Source: Propionivibrio limicola (GTDB taxonomy: Bacteria; Pseudomonadota; Gammaproteobacteria; Burkholderiales; Rhodocyclaceae). Taken from it: 64,000 nucleotides of DNA. The stretch is taken from contig NZ_SSSR01000004.1 of assembly GCF_009469695.1 (NCBI RefSeq), positions 100,237 through 164,236 of the forward strand. Direction: 5' to 3'. The stretch's first letter is position 1. Each line of letters opens with the position of its first letter. The translations under genes and the position numbers were made by a program. This document shows, in pieces, positions 9,606 through 17,529 of this stretch. The notes below the pieces were generated by a model, which was not told the DNA's origin, did not search any database, and saw only the letters and a list, made by a program, of their open reading frames with translations.

Positions 9606-9677
9606 TCACTTTTCCTTGCGCAACGGGCATTTTTTGCACTGCGGCGTTTTCTTGCAGCATTTCTTGCTTTTGCTCAT
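9606..9677 (-). CDS. 23-residue Cys/Lys-rich microprotein
   Basis: A very short ORF on the minus strand: ATG at 9677, GGAGAT ribosome site 6 nt upstream, TGA at 9606-9608. The product has four Cys and ten Lys residues, arranged CCKKTPQCKKCP between lysine-rich ends, so a metal- or cluster-binding knuckle is possible. It starts 30 bp after the DUF2325 stop codon on the same strand and precedes phaB. The clean Shine-Dalgarno site and the tight spacing argue that it is translated. I do not recognise a described family. Alternatives are a leader peptide for phaB or chance. Confidence 0.6.
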   Translation of the reverse strand: MSKSKKCCKKTPQCKKCPLRKEK

Positions 9678-9707
9678 GACGATCTCCTTCACGAAACCAA
9701 AGGCCAT

Positions 9708-11066
9708 TCAGGGAGACTCGGGCGGCGCGGACGGCTCCGCCCGAATTTCCATTTTCCCGGCCTGACTGACAACGCGCCCGAAGCTGGAAAGCCCGGTGTT
9801 TTTAACAAACATGCAGGGTTTACCGGTTCGTTTGCACTGTTCTTTCACCCGCCAATAGGCGTTATGACTGATGCAGCCGACTTGGCAAATCACAATATCG
9901 GCGGCCGCCAAGGCGCCGTCGATGCGATGCAAATTTTCCTCCCGCCCTCCGTCGTGATGCATAAACCGGCCACCATTGCCTTCGACGACTTCGCGGTAGG
10001 AGTTGATGGCACCGGAACGCCCGCCGACACAAAGGACACATTTCCCGGAAAGCGTTTCCGCCTCACCGTCGATCCGCATCAGCCCGTCGGCTGGCGGGGC
10101 GGGCCAATCCTCAGTTCCGACACCTTCACTTTCCTGCGTCAGCACTTCGATCGTTTCTTCGGCATATTTTGCGAATTGGCGCAGCCGAACCACTTCCAGC
10201 TCCAGTTCCTTCTCCCGCAGACGCAGCGCATCGAGACGGGCTTCGGCATCAAGCAAGCGCTGGGCGAGTCGCTGGCGCTCTTCCAGGAAGGGAATCTCGC
10301 GACGCAAAACCGCCATTTCGTTATTGAGCCGCTCATTGACAGCACCACGGGCCACAACATCGGCTTTCAGATCTGTCACCTGCAGCCTGAGTTCGAGAAT
10401 CACGCGAGCCTCTTCGGTGCGCTGACGGCCGCTTTTCTCACGCAACGACTCATTTTCCTGCCGCAATTCCGCGCACTTCTGTTTCAGAGCCTGTATCGCA
10501 TGATGGTCGGCGCGCGCCCCAGCCCCGACCTGGTGCTGCAGCATATGGATATCGGCATGCACATCCTGTTCCAGGACGGCGTCGCACGCGGGATGCGTGC
10601 ACACGGCCCAGAGCACGCCCGGAACTTCAATGTTGTCGCGCGATGCTTCACGCCACGCCAGCCTCAATTCACTCGCTGTTTTGAAGGCGGAAAACTTCTT
10701 GATGATCAGGGCGTTGCGGCGATCCAGAATCCTGTTCATCTTTTCCGACAACGGGCAGCGCTCGCTGCATACACCAACCGCGATGGTATGCCAAACGTAA
10801 TCGGTTGTTGTCGTAGGATATTGGAGCTGTTTGCCAATGATCTGGCGCAGTTCCGCCACATCGAAACACACGCCGACAACCGGGCAGTGATATTTCTCCG
10901 ATAACTCCCAGAGCTTCCGCCGGCGTTGGGATGCGGAGCGGACAACCGGAGCAGGCGGCTCGGTGACGGACGGCGGCGAAAAAATCCCCATCCATTGGCG
11001 CTCACTGAGTTTATCCCCCGCCAATGGCGGGACGGCCAATGCATTGAAACCACTGTTTGCTGACAT
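9708..11066 (-). CDS. DUF2325 domain protein with Cys-rich N-terminus and coiled coil
   Basis: 452 residues. The N-terminal ~170 residues contain spaced cysteines and histidines (YHCPVVGVCFD, VGVCSERCP, VCTHPACDAVLEQDVH), suggesting metal binding. Residues about 195-320 are a long heptad-rich coiled coil. The last ~110 residues match DUF2325: KCVLCVGGRSGAINSYREVVE, MHHDGG, ADIVICQVGCISHNAYWRVKEQCKR and KPCMFVKNTGLSSF. Function is not established; the fold resembles a Rossmann/Toprim-like sensor. The ATG at 11066 has GGAGGTAAGG before it. It follows the coiled-coil gene by 17 bp and precedes the microprotein by 30 bp, so the three probably form one unit downstream of the Fur-like boxes. Confidence 0.75.
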   Translation of the reverse strand: MSANSGFNALAVPPLAGDKLSERQWMGIFSPPSVTEPPAPVVRSASQRRRKLWELSEKYHCPVVGVCFDVAELRQIIGKQLQYPTTTTDYVWHTIAVGVCSERCPLSEKMNRILDRRNALIIKKFSAFKTASELRLAWREASRDNIEVPGVLWAVCTHPACDAVLEQDVHADIHMLQHQVGAGARADHHAIQALKQKCAELRQENESLREKSGRQRTEEARVILELRLQVTDLKADVVARGAVNERLNNEMAVLRREIPFLEERQRLAQRLLDAEARLDALRLREKELELEVVRLRQFAKYAEETIEVLTQESEGVGTEDWPAPPADGLMRIDGEAETLSGKCVLCVGGRSGAINSYREVVEGNGGRFMHHDGGREENLHRIDGALAAADIVICQVGCISHNAYWRVKEQCKRTGKPCMFVKNTGLSSFGRVVSQAGKMEIRAEPSAPPESP

Positions 11067-11083
11067 TCCTTACCTCCGCAAGC

Positions 11084-11539
11084 TTAGTCGTTCAGCGGCG
11101 CGCGCCGGTCGGCGAGGTTAGCCAATTCGGCGGCCAATTGATCGCGCTCGGCAGCAATTCGACTGCACTCCGCGTGCGCATCATGCAAGTTCTTTTCCAG
11201 CGTCCATACCTGACAGGCTGTGTTGGCGAGCCTTTCGTTGTCTTCACTCAACAGCATCAACCGACGGCCCATCTCGACCATGGCAACACCAGATTCCAGT
11301 CTTTGGATTCGCTCACGATAAACATGGTTCAGTGATTCGAGACGGGATACATCGCCCATTAGCCGCGAAATGCGTTTCGTGCTTTCCAGCGCACCCCGAT
11401 GCAATCGCCGCCGACAGTCGCGCAATGCTTCGACGAGAACCTGAACCTGTTCCGATGCCACGTCCTGCCTCACGGCGGGGGCAAAGCTCAGTTCACACAC
11501 ATCGTCGACGCAACCTTTCGTTTCGACGGGGATTAGCAT
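11084..11539 (-). CDS. Small coiled-coil protein, first gene of the DUF2325 unit
   Basis: 151 residues, mostly helical, with heptads from about residue 30 to the end (LVEALRDCRRRLHRGALES, then LEKNLHDAHAECSRIAAERD). There is no signal peptide or membrane segment, so it is cytoplasmic. A Cys pair near the N-terminus (C10, C15) and two later cysteines echo the Cys content of the downstream DUF2325 protein. An AAGGAGA site precedes the ATG at 11539. Both proteins carry long coiled coils and are translated in tandem, so they may associate. No known family was recognised. Confidence 0.6.
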   Translation of the reverse strand: MLIPVETKGCVDDVCELSFAPAVRQDVASEQVQVLVEALRDCRRRLHRGALESTKRISRLMGDVSRLESLNHVYRERIQRLESGVAMVEMGRRLMLLSEDNERLANTACQVWTLEKNLHDAHAECSRIAAERDQLAAELANLADRRAPLND

Positions 11540-11618
11540 GATGTCTTCTCCTTGCAGGTTATGGAACGCCGCAGTGCATCGGCAATTACGGAGCCATGAT
11601 CGAAGCTCGCACCGCGCT

Positions 11619-11637
11619 ATTGCGAACCATTCTCACA
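11619..11637 (-). promoter_or_regulatory. Putative Fur box, proximal
   Basis: On the + strand it reads ATTGCGAACCATTCTCACA. On the transcribed side this is a GAGAATG half followed by TTCGCAAT, close to the TGAGAATGATTCGCA form of proteobacterial Fur boxes. It lies 80 bp upstream of the coiled-coil gene start. A matching second copy lies 44 bp further upstream. Confidence 0.5.
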
Positions 11638-11662
11638 TAGAGGGCAGGAAACGGTCAATCCT

Positions 11663-11681
11663 ATTGCGACACATTCTCATC
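11663..11681 (-). promoter_or_regulatory. Putative Fur box, distal
   Basis: It reads ATTGCGACACATTCTCATC on the + strand, sharing ATTGCGA and ATTCTCA with the proximal box. The 44-bp offset is about four helical turns, so two dimers could bind the same DNA face. Control of the leftward DUF2325 unit is inferred. Confidence 0.5.
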
Positions 11682-11693
11682 GAAAAGAGCGGA

Positions 11694-11721
11694 GTAAAAA
11701 AATGGGCCGCAACAGCGGCCC
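11694..11721 (-). terminator. Leftward terminator
   Basis: GGGCCGC (11704-11710), loop AACA and GCGGCCC (11715-11721) form a 7-bp GC stem. On the minus strand it is followed by ATTTTTTTAC. It would stop leftward transcription from the tesA side and insulate the Fur-boxed promoter. Confidence 0.8.
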
Positions 11722-11768
11722 GCTCGGGATAGCTTGAAACGCCGAACGAAGGGTGCGGGCGATTGGAC

Positions 11769-11911
11769 TATTATCGGCAATTTCCAGCATGCGCTAGGGT
11801 GACCGGCAGATCAAAAACGAAGACACGAACGCCGGCCAGAATGGTCTGCTGGTAGCGCACCTGACCACTCTCGGTCACCGTCACCGGGTGCAAGATGTGT
11901 TCGTTGCCTGA
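11769..11911 (-). pseudogene. Possible decayed gene fragment downstream of tesA
   Basis: The stretch between the terminator and tesA contains a 47-codon minus-strand reading, stop to stop, with protein-like composition (LHPVTVTESGQVRYQQTILA and VFVFDLPVTLAHAGNCR). It has no start or ribosome site. I could not assign a family. The rest of the 420-bp gap (11540-11959) holds the two Fur-like boxes and the terminator, with nothing else seen. Confidence 0.3.
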
Positions 11912-11959
11912 ACATCAAATTGATCCGTTTCGTAATTCCGTAGAGAGGGAACGAAAAAT

Positions 11960-12577
11960 TTATTGCAACAACGGCGCCAGACCTTGCCAGACGTTCTCCA
12001 GCAAGAGCGGTTGCGCCTCGGCCGTCGGGTGCAAATTGTCGGCCTGAAAAAGGCGTCGATCGGTCACCACACCGTCGAGGAGAAAATCGACATGGGCCGT
12101 CTTTCGCAGCCGAGCCACATCGCCGAACACGGCGTGGAACTGCTCGGCGTAAGCACCATAGTTGGGCGGCAAACGCTGCCCGACAATCACGACCTTCGCC
12201 TTTATCCGGAGCGCCGTGTCGGTCATTGCCAGCAGGTTGTCGCGTATCGTCTCGACAGGCAAACCGCGCAGTCCATCGTTGGAACCGAGCGCGACGATCA
12301 CGATCTGAGGATTGTGCTTGCGAAGTGCCGGATCGATCCGGGAACGACCGCCGCTGGTCGTTTCGCCGGAGATGCTGACATTGACGACGTTATAATCGAG
12401 CCTCTTTTCCTGCAGGCGCTTGCCCAGGAGACTTGGCCAAGCGGCGTCCTTGCGGATGCCATACCCGGCCGACAGTGAATCTCCAAGAACAAGGATGGTG
12501 CTGGCGGCATGCACGGCTGGCGCCAGCACAACGCAAGCGGCGACCGACAACCAATAGATGAATGGAATGCAACGCAT
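11960..12577 (-). CDS. tesA: GDSL esterase / acyl-CoA thioesterase I (arylesterase)
   Basis: A periplasmic SGNH hydrolase of the TesA/ApeA family that cleaves short esters and acyl thioesters. It has 205 residues with a signal peptide of about 24 residues ending AVHAA. Block I is ILVLGDSLSAGYG (nucleophilic Ser), block III is ALGSNDGLRGLP (Asn), and block V is DNLHPTAEAQ (Asp/His). The ATG at 12577 is back to back with the ATG of the divergent ABC ATPase at 12576, the same arrangement as tesA-ybbA in enterobacteria. Any promoters must therefore lie inside the opposing coding sequences. Confidence 0.9.
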   Translation of the reverse strand: MRCIPFIYWLSVAACVVLAPAVHAASTILVLGDSLSAGYGIRKDAAWPSLLGKRLQEKRLDYNVVNVSISGETTSGGRSRIDPALRKHNPQIVIVALGSNDGLRGLPVETIRDNLLAMTDTALRIKAKVVIVGQRLPPNYGAYAEQFHAVFGDVARLRKTAHVDFLLDGVVTDRRLFQADNLHPTAEAQPLLLENVWQGLAPLLQ

Positions 12578-13262
12578 GGCAACGGAAATCCCGATAGTGG
12601 TTAACGTCAGCCACCTGACAAAAACCGTGGACAACGGCGGCGAACCTCTAACCATTCTGCACGAGAATTCCTTTTCCGTCGCGGCGGGGGATACGGTAGC
12701 CATCGTCGGCGCCTCCGGTTCCGGCAAATCGACCCTGCTCGGGCTGCTTGCCGGACTCGATCTGCCGAGCAGTGGCTCCGTCACGCTCGACGGCCAATCG
12801 CTCACCAAACTCGACGAAGATGCGCGCGCCGTTCTGCGCGGTCGCCTGCTCGGTTTCGTCTTCCAGTCATTCCAACTGCTGCCGTCGCTGAATGCGCTCG
12901 AAAACGTCATGCTGCCGCTCGAACTCGCCGGCACGGCCAACGCCCGGGCCGAGGCGGAATACTGGCTGGAGCGCGTCGGCCTCGCCCACCGCCTGCGCCA
13001 TTATCCGAAGCACCTGTCCGGCGGCGAACAACAACGCGTCGCCCTCGCCCGCGCCTTCGCGCCAGCCCCCAAGCTTGTGCTCGCCGACGAACCGACCGGC
13101 AATCTCGACGCGACCACCGGGCATCAGATCGTGGAATTGATGTTCGCCCTGAATGCCGAACGCGGCACGACGCTGATTCTCGTCACGCATGATGAAGAAA
13201 TCGCCGCCCGCTGCCGTCGCCGTCTGCGCATGAACGCCGGCAAGATTGAAGAAATTGAGTGA
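12576..13262 (+). CDS. ybbA: ABC transporter ATP-binding protein, YbbA/LolD-like
   Basis: A 228-residue ATPase matching the YbbA length. It has Walker [11 protein letters not shown]-loop [21 protein letters not shown], signature [14 protein letters not shown] and Walker [14 protein letters not shown]. MacB/LolD-type ATPases power periplasmic mechanotransmission or lipoprotein extraction together with an FtsX-like permease. Normally the permease YbbP follows; here the next gene is an alcohol dehydrogenase 40 bp later. It is either an orphan ATPase working with a distant permease, or the permease was lost. The start at 12576 gives the family length; the ATGs upstream (12558, 12567) would extend into tesA. 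Confidence 0.85.
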   Translation: MATEIPIVVNVSHLTKTVDNGGEPLTILHENSFSVAAGDTVAIVGASGSGKSTLLGLLAGLDLPSSGSVTLDGQSLTKLDEDARAVLRGRLLGFVFQSFQLLPSLNALENVMLPLELAGTANARAEAEYWLERVGLAHRLRHYPKHLSGGEQQRVALARAFAPAPKLVLADEPTGNLDATTGHQIVELMFALNAERGTTLILVTHDEEIAARCRRRLRMNAGKIEEIE

Positions 13263-13301
13263 ACAAATCATCGTAATCTATTGATATAAAGGAAAATGTA
13301 T

Positions 13302-14447
13302 ATGAAGTTCACGTATTCAAATCCGACCGCGCTTTATTTCGGTCAGGGCAAAATCGCGGCGATTGCCAAGGCCATCGATCCGGCGAAAAAAGTTCTCGTT
13401 ATCTACGGCGGCGGCTCGATCAAGGCGAACGGCGTCTATGACCAGGTCGCCGCCGCGCTCGACGGCCGGCAATGGCTGGAGTTTTCCGGCGTCGAACCCA
13501 ACCCGACGGTCGAGACGCTCGACAAGGCCGTGGCGCTGATCCGCAAGGAAGGCGTTGACTTCATCCTCGCCGTCGGCGGCGGCTCAGTCATCGACGGCAG
13601 CAAATACGTAGCCGCCGCTGCGTGTTACGACGGCGACGGCTGGGACATTCTGACCGGCCGCCACCGCGTCAGCCAAGCCTTGCCGCTCGGCGCCGTGCTG
13701 ACGCTACCGGCAACCGGCTCGGAATCGAATGGCGGCGCCGTCATCACCCGCAAGACAACGAAAGAAAAACTCGTTTTCTCCTCCGATGCCGTTTTCCCGC
13801 GCTTTGCCGTGCTCGATCCGGACGTTATCAAGTCGTTGCCGGAACGACAAATCGCCAACGGCATCGTCGATGCATTCGTCCATGTCTGCGAGCAATACCT
13901 GACTTACCCGGCAAAAGCATGGGTGCAGGACGGCTACGCGGAAGTGCTGTTGCGCAATCTCGCCAACCTCGCCACCCAGTTCAAGGAACGCGACAGCGAT
14001 TCCTGGCGCGCAAATTTCATGTGGACGGCCAACCAAGCGTTGAATGGCCTGATCGGTGCCGGCGTGCCGCAGGACTGGGCAACGCACATGATCGGCCACG
14101 AACTCACCGCCCGTTACGGCCTCGACCATGCGCGCACGCTGGCCATCGTCCTCCCCTCGTTGTTGCGCAACCAGATTGAAAACAAACGCGTCAAACTCGC
14201 CCAGATGGGGCGCAACGTGTTCGGCCTCATTCCCGGCCTCGATCTCTCCGAGCGCGCCATCGCATCGATTGAAGACTTGTTCCGTAGTCTGGATGTTCCT
14301 GTGCGACTCAGCGAGGCTGGCATTAACGATCCCGAAGCCGCCGACGCCATCTCCGCCGCACTCCGGACACACGGCATGGAGAAGCTCGGCGAACGCGGCG
14401 CCGTTACACTGGAAGTGGTCCGCGACATCCTCGTTGGGGCCGCCTGA
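13302..14447 (+). CDS. Iron-containing alcohol dehydrogenase, YqhD/BDH type
   Basis: A 381-residue group III alcohol dehydrogenase, likely an NADPH-dependent aldehyde reductase. It has the Rossmann GGGSIKANGVYDQV and GGGSVIDGSKYVAAAA motifs. The metal-binding region includes NGIVDAFVHVCEQYLTYP and the His-rich HMIGHELTARYGLDHARTLAIVLP near residues 265-290. ATG 13302 is favoured because AAGGA lies 8 nt upstream; the ATG at 13296 would leave only 2 nt. YqhD-type enzymes detoxify short aldehydes, which fits the stress genes nearby (Hsp20 downstream). It lies 40 bp after ybbA, possibly cotranscribed. Confidence 0.87.
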   Translation: MKFTYSNPTALYFGQGKIAAIAKAIDPAKKVLVIYGGGSIKANGVYDQVAAALDGRQWLEFSGVEPNPTVETLDKAVALIRKEGVDFILAVGGGSVIDGSKYVAAAACYDGDGWDILTGRHRVSQALPLGAVLTLPATGSESNGGAVITRKTTKEKLVFSSDAVFPRFAVLDPDVIKSLPERQIANGIVDAFVHVCEQYLTYPAKAWVQDGYAEVLLRNLANLATQFKERDSDSWRANFMWTANQALNGLIGAGVPQDWATHMIGHELTARYGLDHARTLAIVLPSLLRNQIENKRVKLAQMGRNVFGLIPGLDLSERAIASIEDLFRSLDVPVRLSEAGINDPEAADAISAALRTHGMEKLGERGAVTLEVVRDILVGAA

Positions 14448-14569
14448 TTCTTGCTGTTCTGGCATCGAGGCTGGGGCGAATTCAAAAGGGAAGCGAACTT
14501 GAAAACGCTTCCCCCATCCTCCATATTGGATTCACACGGGACACCCCGGTGATTTGCAAGGAGGAAAAA

Positions 14570-15004
14570 ATGGCCAATATTTCGCGCTACAACCCCACCG
14601 ACGATGCATTTGACGATCTCTTTCGCGGCTTCTTCCTGCGTCCGGTACGCGTCGGTCTTGAAGGGCAACCTGACGTTCAGATCAAGCTTGATGTGAACGA
14701 AGACGACAAGGCTTATACCGTTCACGCGGAAATTCCCGGCGTGAAAAAGGAAGACATTCACGTCACGGTGGAAGGGGGCATGGTCGCCATCACTGCCGAA
14801 GTGAAGAAGGAAAAAGAGGAAAAGGACAAGGAAGGCAAGAAAGTGCTGCGCAGCGAACGGTATTTCGGCAAGGTTTCGCGTTCGTTCTCACTCGGACAGG
14901 ATGTTGATGAATCGGCCGTAACGGCCAAATACACGGACGGCGTCCTTGAATTGACGTTGCCGAAGCGCGCCGAGTCGAAATCGAAACGGATTGAAATCCA
15001 GTAG
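14570..15004 (+). CDS. Small heat-shock protein, Hsp20 / alpha-crystallin family
   Basis: A 144-residue ATP-independent holdase chaperone. The alpha-crystallin domain spans about residues 38-135 with AEIPGVKKEDIHVTVEGG, a lysine/glutamate-rich loop, SERYFGKVSRSFSLGQDVD, and the closing A-x-Y-x-DGVLELTLPK. The C-terminal KRIEIQ supplies the I-x-I-type oligomerisation tail. AAGGAGG precedes the ATG. The 122-bp spacer before it could hold a heat-shock promoter, but I found no CIRCE or ROSE element. Confidence 0.92.
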   Translation: MANISRYNPTDDAFDDLFRGFFLRPVRVGLEGQPDVQIKLDVNEDDKAYTVHAEIPGVKKEDIHVTVEGGMVAITAEVKKEKEEKDKEGKKVLRSERYFGKVSRSFSLGQDVDESAVTAKYTDGVLELTLPKRAESKSKRIEIQ

Positions 15005-15030
15005 TCCTTCACCTGGCATTCAACACACAG

Positions 15031-15060
15031 GGGCACGGAGAAAGCATTCTCCGCGCCCTT
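15031..15060. terminator. Possible bidirectional hairpin between hsp20 and pncB
   Basis: GGGCACGGAGAA, loop AGCA and TTCTCCGCGCCC form a 12-bp stem with one mismatch, lying between the convergent hsp20 and pncB genes. The following TTCGTATTTT is only loosely T-rich. Confidence 0.5.
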
Positions 15061-15090
15061 CGTATTTTCGGACTTGACGCGCCAAGGAAG

Positions 15091-16302
15091 TCAGCCCGGC
15101 GCGCGGTGGTTGAATACCTGGCGCAAATACGCAAGGAAGGTTTCGTTTTCGCACAGCGTCTTGCCGGGCGAATCGGACAGTTTGGCGACCGGCTGGCCGT
15201 TGCATGACAGAATCTTCATGACGATATTCAGCGCTGCATGCGGCGTATCGTTGGTCAGCGCGGTACCGATGCCGAACGCCGTTTGCACACGGCCTTTGAA
15301 GTGCTGATAGAGCTCGACAGCACGCGGAATGGTCAACGCGTCAGAAAAAACGAGACGTTTGGTCTTCGGTTCCAGGTTCAACGATTTGTAGTGCGCGATG
15401 GCCTTCTCGCCCCACACGAACGGGTCGCCGGAGTCGTGCCGCAACCCGTCGAAGAGCTTGGCAAAGTAGAGATCGAAATCGGCGAGAAACGCATCCATGC
15501 CGACCACGTCGGTCAGCGCCACGCCAAGGTCGCCGCGGTACTCCTGCACCCATCCCTCCAGCGCCGCCTTCTGGAAATCGCGCAGTCGAAAACCGAAGGA
15601 CTGGTAGGCCTGCAGATATTCGTGGGCCATCGTGCCGACGGGTGTAACGTCGAATTTCCGGGCGAGATAGACGTCCGAGGTGCCGCGAAAATGCTCCGGC
15701 ACTTCCTCGACGAGCGTGCGAATGACTTCTTCATGCCATGCGCCGGAATATCGCCTCCGAAGACCGAAGTCGAAGAAAACGAACTTCTCTTGCCCGGAAA
15801 TCAGTTCGTCACGACGCGCACGAAGAAAATCGATCTTTTCCCGCAGCCGCCGGCGCGCCTCTTCCAATACGGAAGTATCGTGCGGTAGCCGCCGAAAATA
15901 CAGTTCATTGACGATGTAAAGAACGAAAATCTCGAACGCCATGACATGCACCAGCGGTCCCTTGACCGTGATGCGCAGGTTTCCCCCCGCGGCGCTGACC
16001 TCGATGAAGTGCCGCTGAAAACGGAACAGCGTCAGAAAATCGACGAAATCGCTCTTGATGAAGCGCAGGCCACGCAGGTAATCGAGTTCGCCGGCCGTAA
16101 AGCTCAGCGTGCAGAGGTGATCTAGCTGGGCATTAACCTCGTCCTTCAATTCGGCCAGCGGAAAAGCCATCCGGTTCCGGCAGACAAACGCATATTCGGC
16201 CTGCGCGCCGGGATGGCTGTGCAGCAAAGCCTGCCACATGGTGAATTTGTAGAGATCGTTCTCCAGCAGACTGTGAACGACCGGTTCTCGACAAAGGCTC
16301 AT
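15091..16302 (-). CDS. pncB: Nicotinate phosphoribosyltransferase
   Basis: Converts nicotinate, PRPP and ATP to nicotinate mononucleotide in the Preiss-Handler NAD salvage route. 403 residues, close to E. coli PncB. Visible are [15 protein letters not shown] near the N-terminus, [30 protein letters not shown], and the phosphate-binding late region [12 protein letters not shown]. The start at 16302 is chosen because the family begins just before this N-terminal motif; the reading frame upstream is open but unlike the family. A nicotinamidase-like hydrolase lies 196 bp upstream on the same strand, making a two-step nicotinamide salvage pair. Confidence 0.93.
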   Translation of the reverse strand: MSLCREPVVHSLLENDLYKFTMWQALLHSHPGAQAEYAFVCRNRMAFPLAELKDEVNAQLDHLCTLSFTAGELDYLRGLRFIKSDFVDFLTLFRFQRHFIEVSAAGGNLRITVKGPLVHVMAFEIFVLYIVNELYFRRLPHDTSVLEEARRRLREKIDFLRARRDELISGQEKFVFFDFGLRRRYSGAWHEEVIRTLVEEVPEHFRGTSDVYLARKFDVTPVGTMAHEYLQAYQSFGFRLRDFQKAALEGWVQEYRGDLGVALTDVVGMDAFLADFDLYFAKLFDGLRHDSGDPFVWGEKAIAHYKSLNLEPKTKRLVFSDALTIPRAVELYQHFKGRVQTAFGIGTALTNDTPHAALNIVMKILSCNGQPVAKLSDSPGKTLCENETFLAYLRQVFNHRAPG

Positions 16303-16498
16303 TATTGTTCTCCGATTCGGCCGAATACGGCGCACGCCGGCTCTCCGGCAATATCCGGTTCTTTCCGCCCAGGACTCAGGGCAGCATTTTGGAATGGTGC
16401 TGGGCATCGCCGCAAATCAGGCGACGCGAGATGTCGCGAAATATCTCTGAGTATCCGATGAATCAGCTATCGGACGACAACCCCGCACTCAATGCCGG

Positions 16499-17374
16499 TC
16501 AGCCAGCCGCATTTGCCAGCAACTCCGGCAGCACGTCACTCGAACGCGCAATCCGCACGCCACGCAACCGCATGGCGTCAATGAAAGACTCATACTCCGA
16601 TTCGAAACCACTGACCGGGCTCATGCAATCGGTCAACAGCACCAGCTTTCCGGCCTCCGCCGCCGGAAAGTTCTCGACGATATGCTCAACGGTTGCCTTG
16701 ACGCAGTGGCTCCCCGCCTCACCCGCGATCAGGATCGTATCGGCCATTTTCAGCTGTTCGATGAAAGCCGTGTTGAGCTGCGTCGCCGGATCATCGTCCA
16801 ACGGCACTTCGGCTTTGATCGCGCTGTAGTGTTCCGTCCACGGATTCGTGCCTTTGATCAGCTTGCCGACCACACGCCCGAATTTCTCTTCCCAGCGATT
16901 GTAGGCATGGCGCACGTCAGCGTGCACGTTGTTGCCCCATGTGCCGATTTCGCAATGCACCGGCCAGACCATGTGAACATAGCGGCCGTTCGCTTCCAGC
17001 ACCTCAAGATAGGCCAGCACCCGCGGCGCCGCGGCCTTGTCCCGCGGGCGGAAACGACCATTGCAGACATCGGCCGCGCGGATCTGGGTAAACGGCGCCA
17101 CCGCCGCGCCATCGCTCGTCAGCCAGAACGGCGGATGCGCAATATCGACGCGATGGTGCGAGTCGAGTGTGACGGTGATGGCCGTCAGCCCATCACCGCC
17201 CTGATCGATCAGCGTAGCGAGCCGCTGCATGTCGGCATGCGCCCCCGAAACAGGAAGGGCCGGCGTCTCATACTCATGGGGCTTGCCTGGAAGTGCCGGA
17301 CAGTAATCCGACGGCAGATCGCAAAAGTCGTTTTGCGGATCGATGATAACGAGATGGATTGATTTACCGGCCAT
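16499..17374 (-). CDS. Cysteine hydrolase of the isochorismatase/nicotinamidase superfamily
   Basis: 291 residues, longer than classic PncA (about 210). The N-terminal VIIDPQNDFCDLP supplies the catalytic Asp and metal site, TLDSHHRVDIAHPPFW the metal-binding histidines, and AGEAGSHCVKATVEHIV the nucleophilic Cys. The KGTNPWTEHYSAIKAEVP stretch is typical of the long nicotinamidase-like subgroup. Its position upstream of pncB on the same strand supports nicotinamide deamidation to nicotinate. Direct proof is lacking, since other amidases share the fold. Divergent from xsc; the shared 155-bp spacer carries both promoters. Confidence 0.8.
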   Translation of the reverse strand: MAGKSIHLVIIDPQNDFCDLPSDYCPALPGKPHEYETPALPVSGAHADMQRLATLIDQGGDGLTAITVTLDSHHRVDIAHPPFWLTSDGAAVAPFTQIRAADVCNGRFRPRDKAAAPRVLAYLEVLEANGRYVHMVWPVHCEIGTWGNNVHADVRHAYNRWEEKFGRVVGKLIKGTNPWTEHYSAIKAEVPLDDDPATQLNTAFIEQLKMADTILIAGEAGSHCVKATVEHIVENFPAAEAGKLVLLTDCMSPVSGFESEYESFIDAMRLRGVRIARSSDVLPELLANAAG

Positions 17375-17529
17375 TGCAAATCTCCAGATGCAGACGGCTT
17401 ATCATATCCCGCGCTTTCGGTTTTTCGCAGTTTTGTTCTTTGGGTTGCCCCCAAATTGCCCGGCAGGAGCAGAGTTGCCTAGAATCCGGGCTTGTCCGAT
17501 ATCGCTATCCCCGAGCAAAGGAATCCATC

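Noticed and set aside
8742..10904. 720-codon open frame on the + strand
   Set aside because: It is antisense to phaB, the microprotein and the DUF2325 gene. It is rich in His/Arg/Pro with no motifs, the usual shadow of high-GC coding on the other strand.
11914..11924. ATCAAATTGAT palindrome resembling a half-spaced Fnr site
   Set aside because: Spacing is wrong for Fnr (TTGAT-N4-ATCAA) and it lies downstream of tesA with no promoter.
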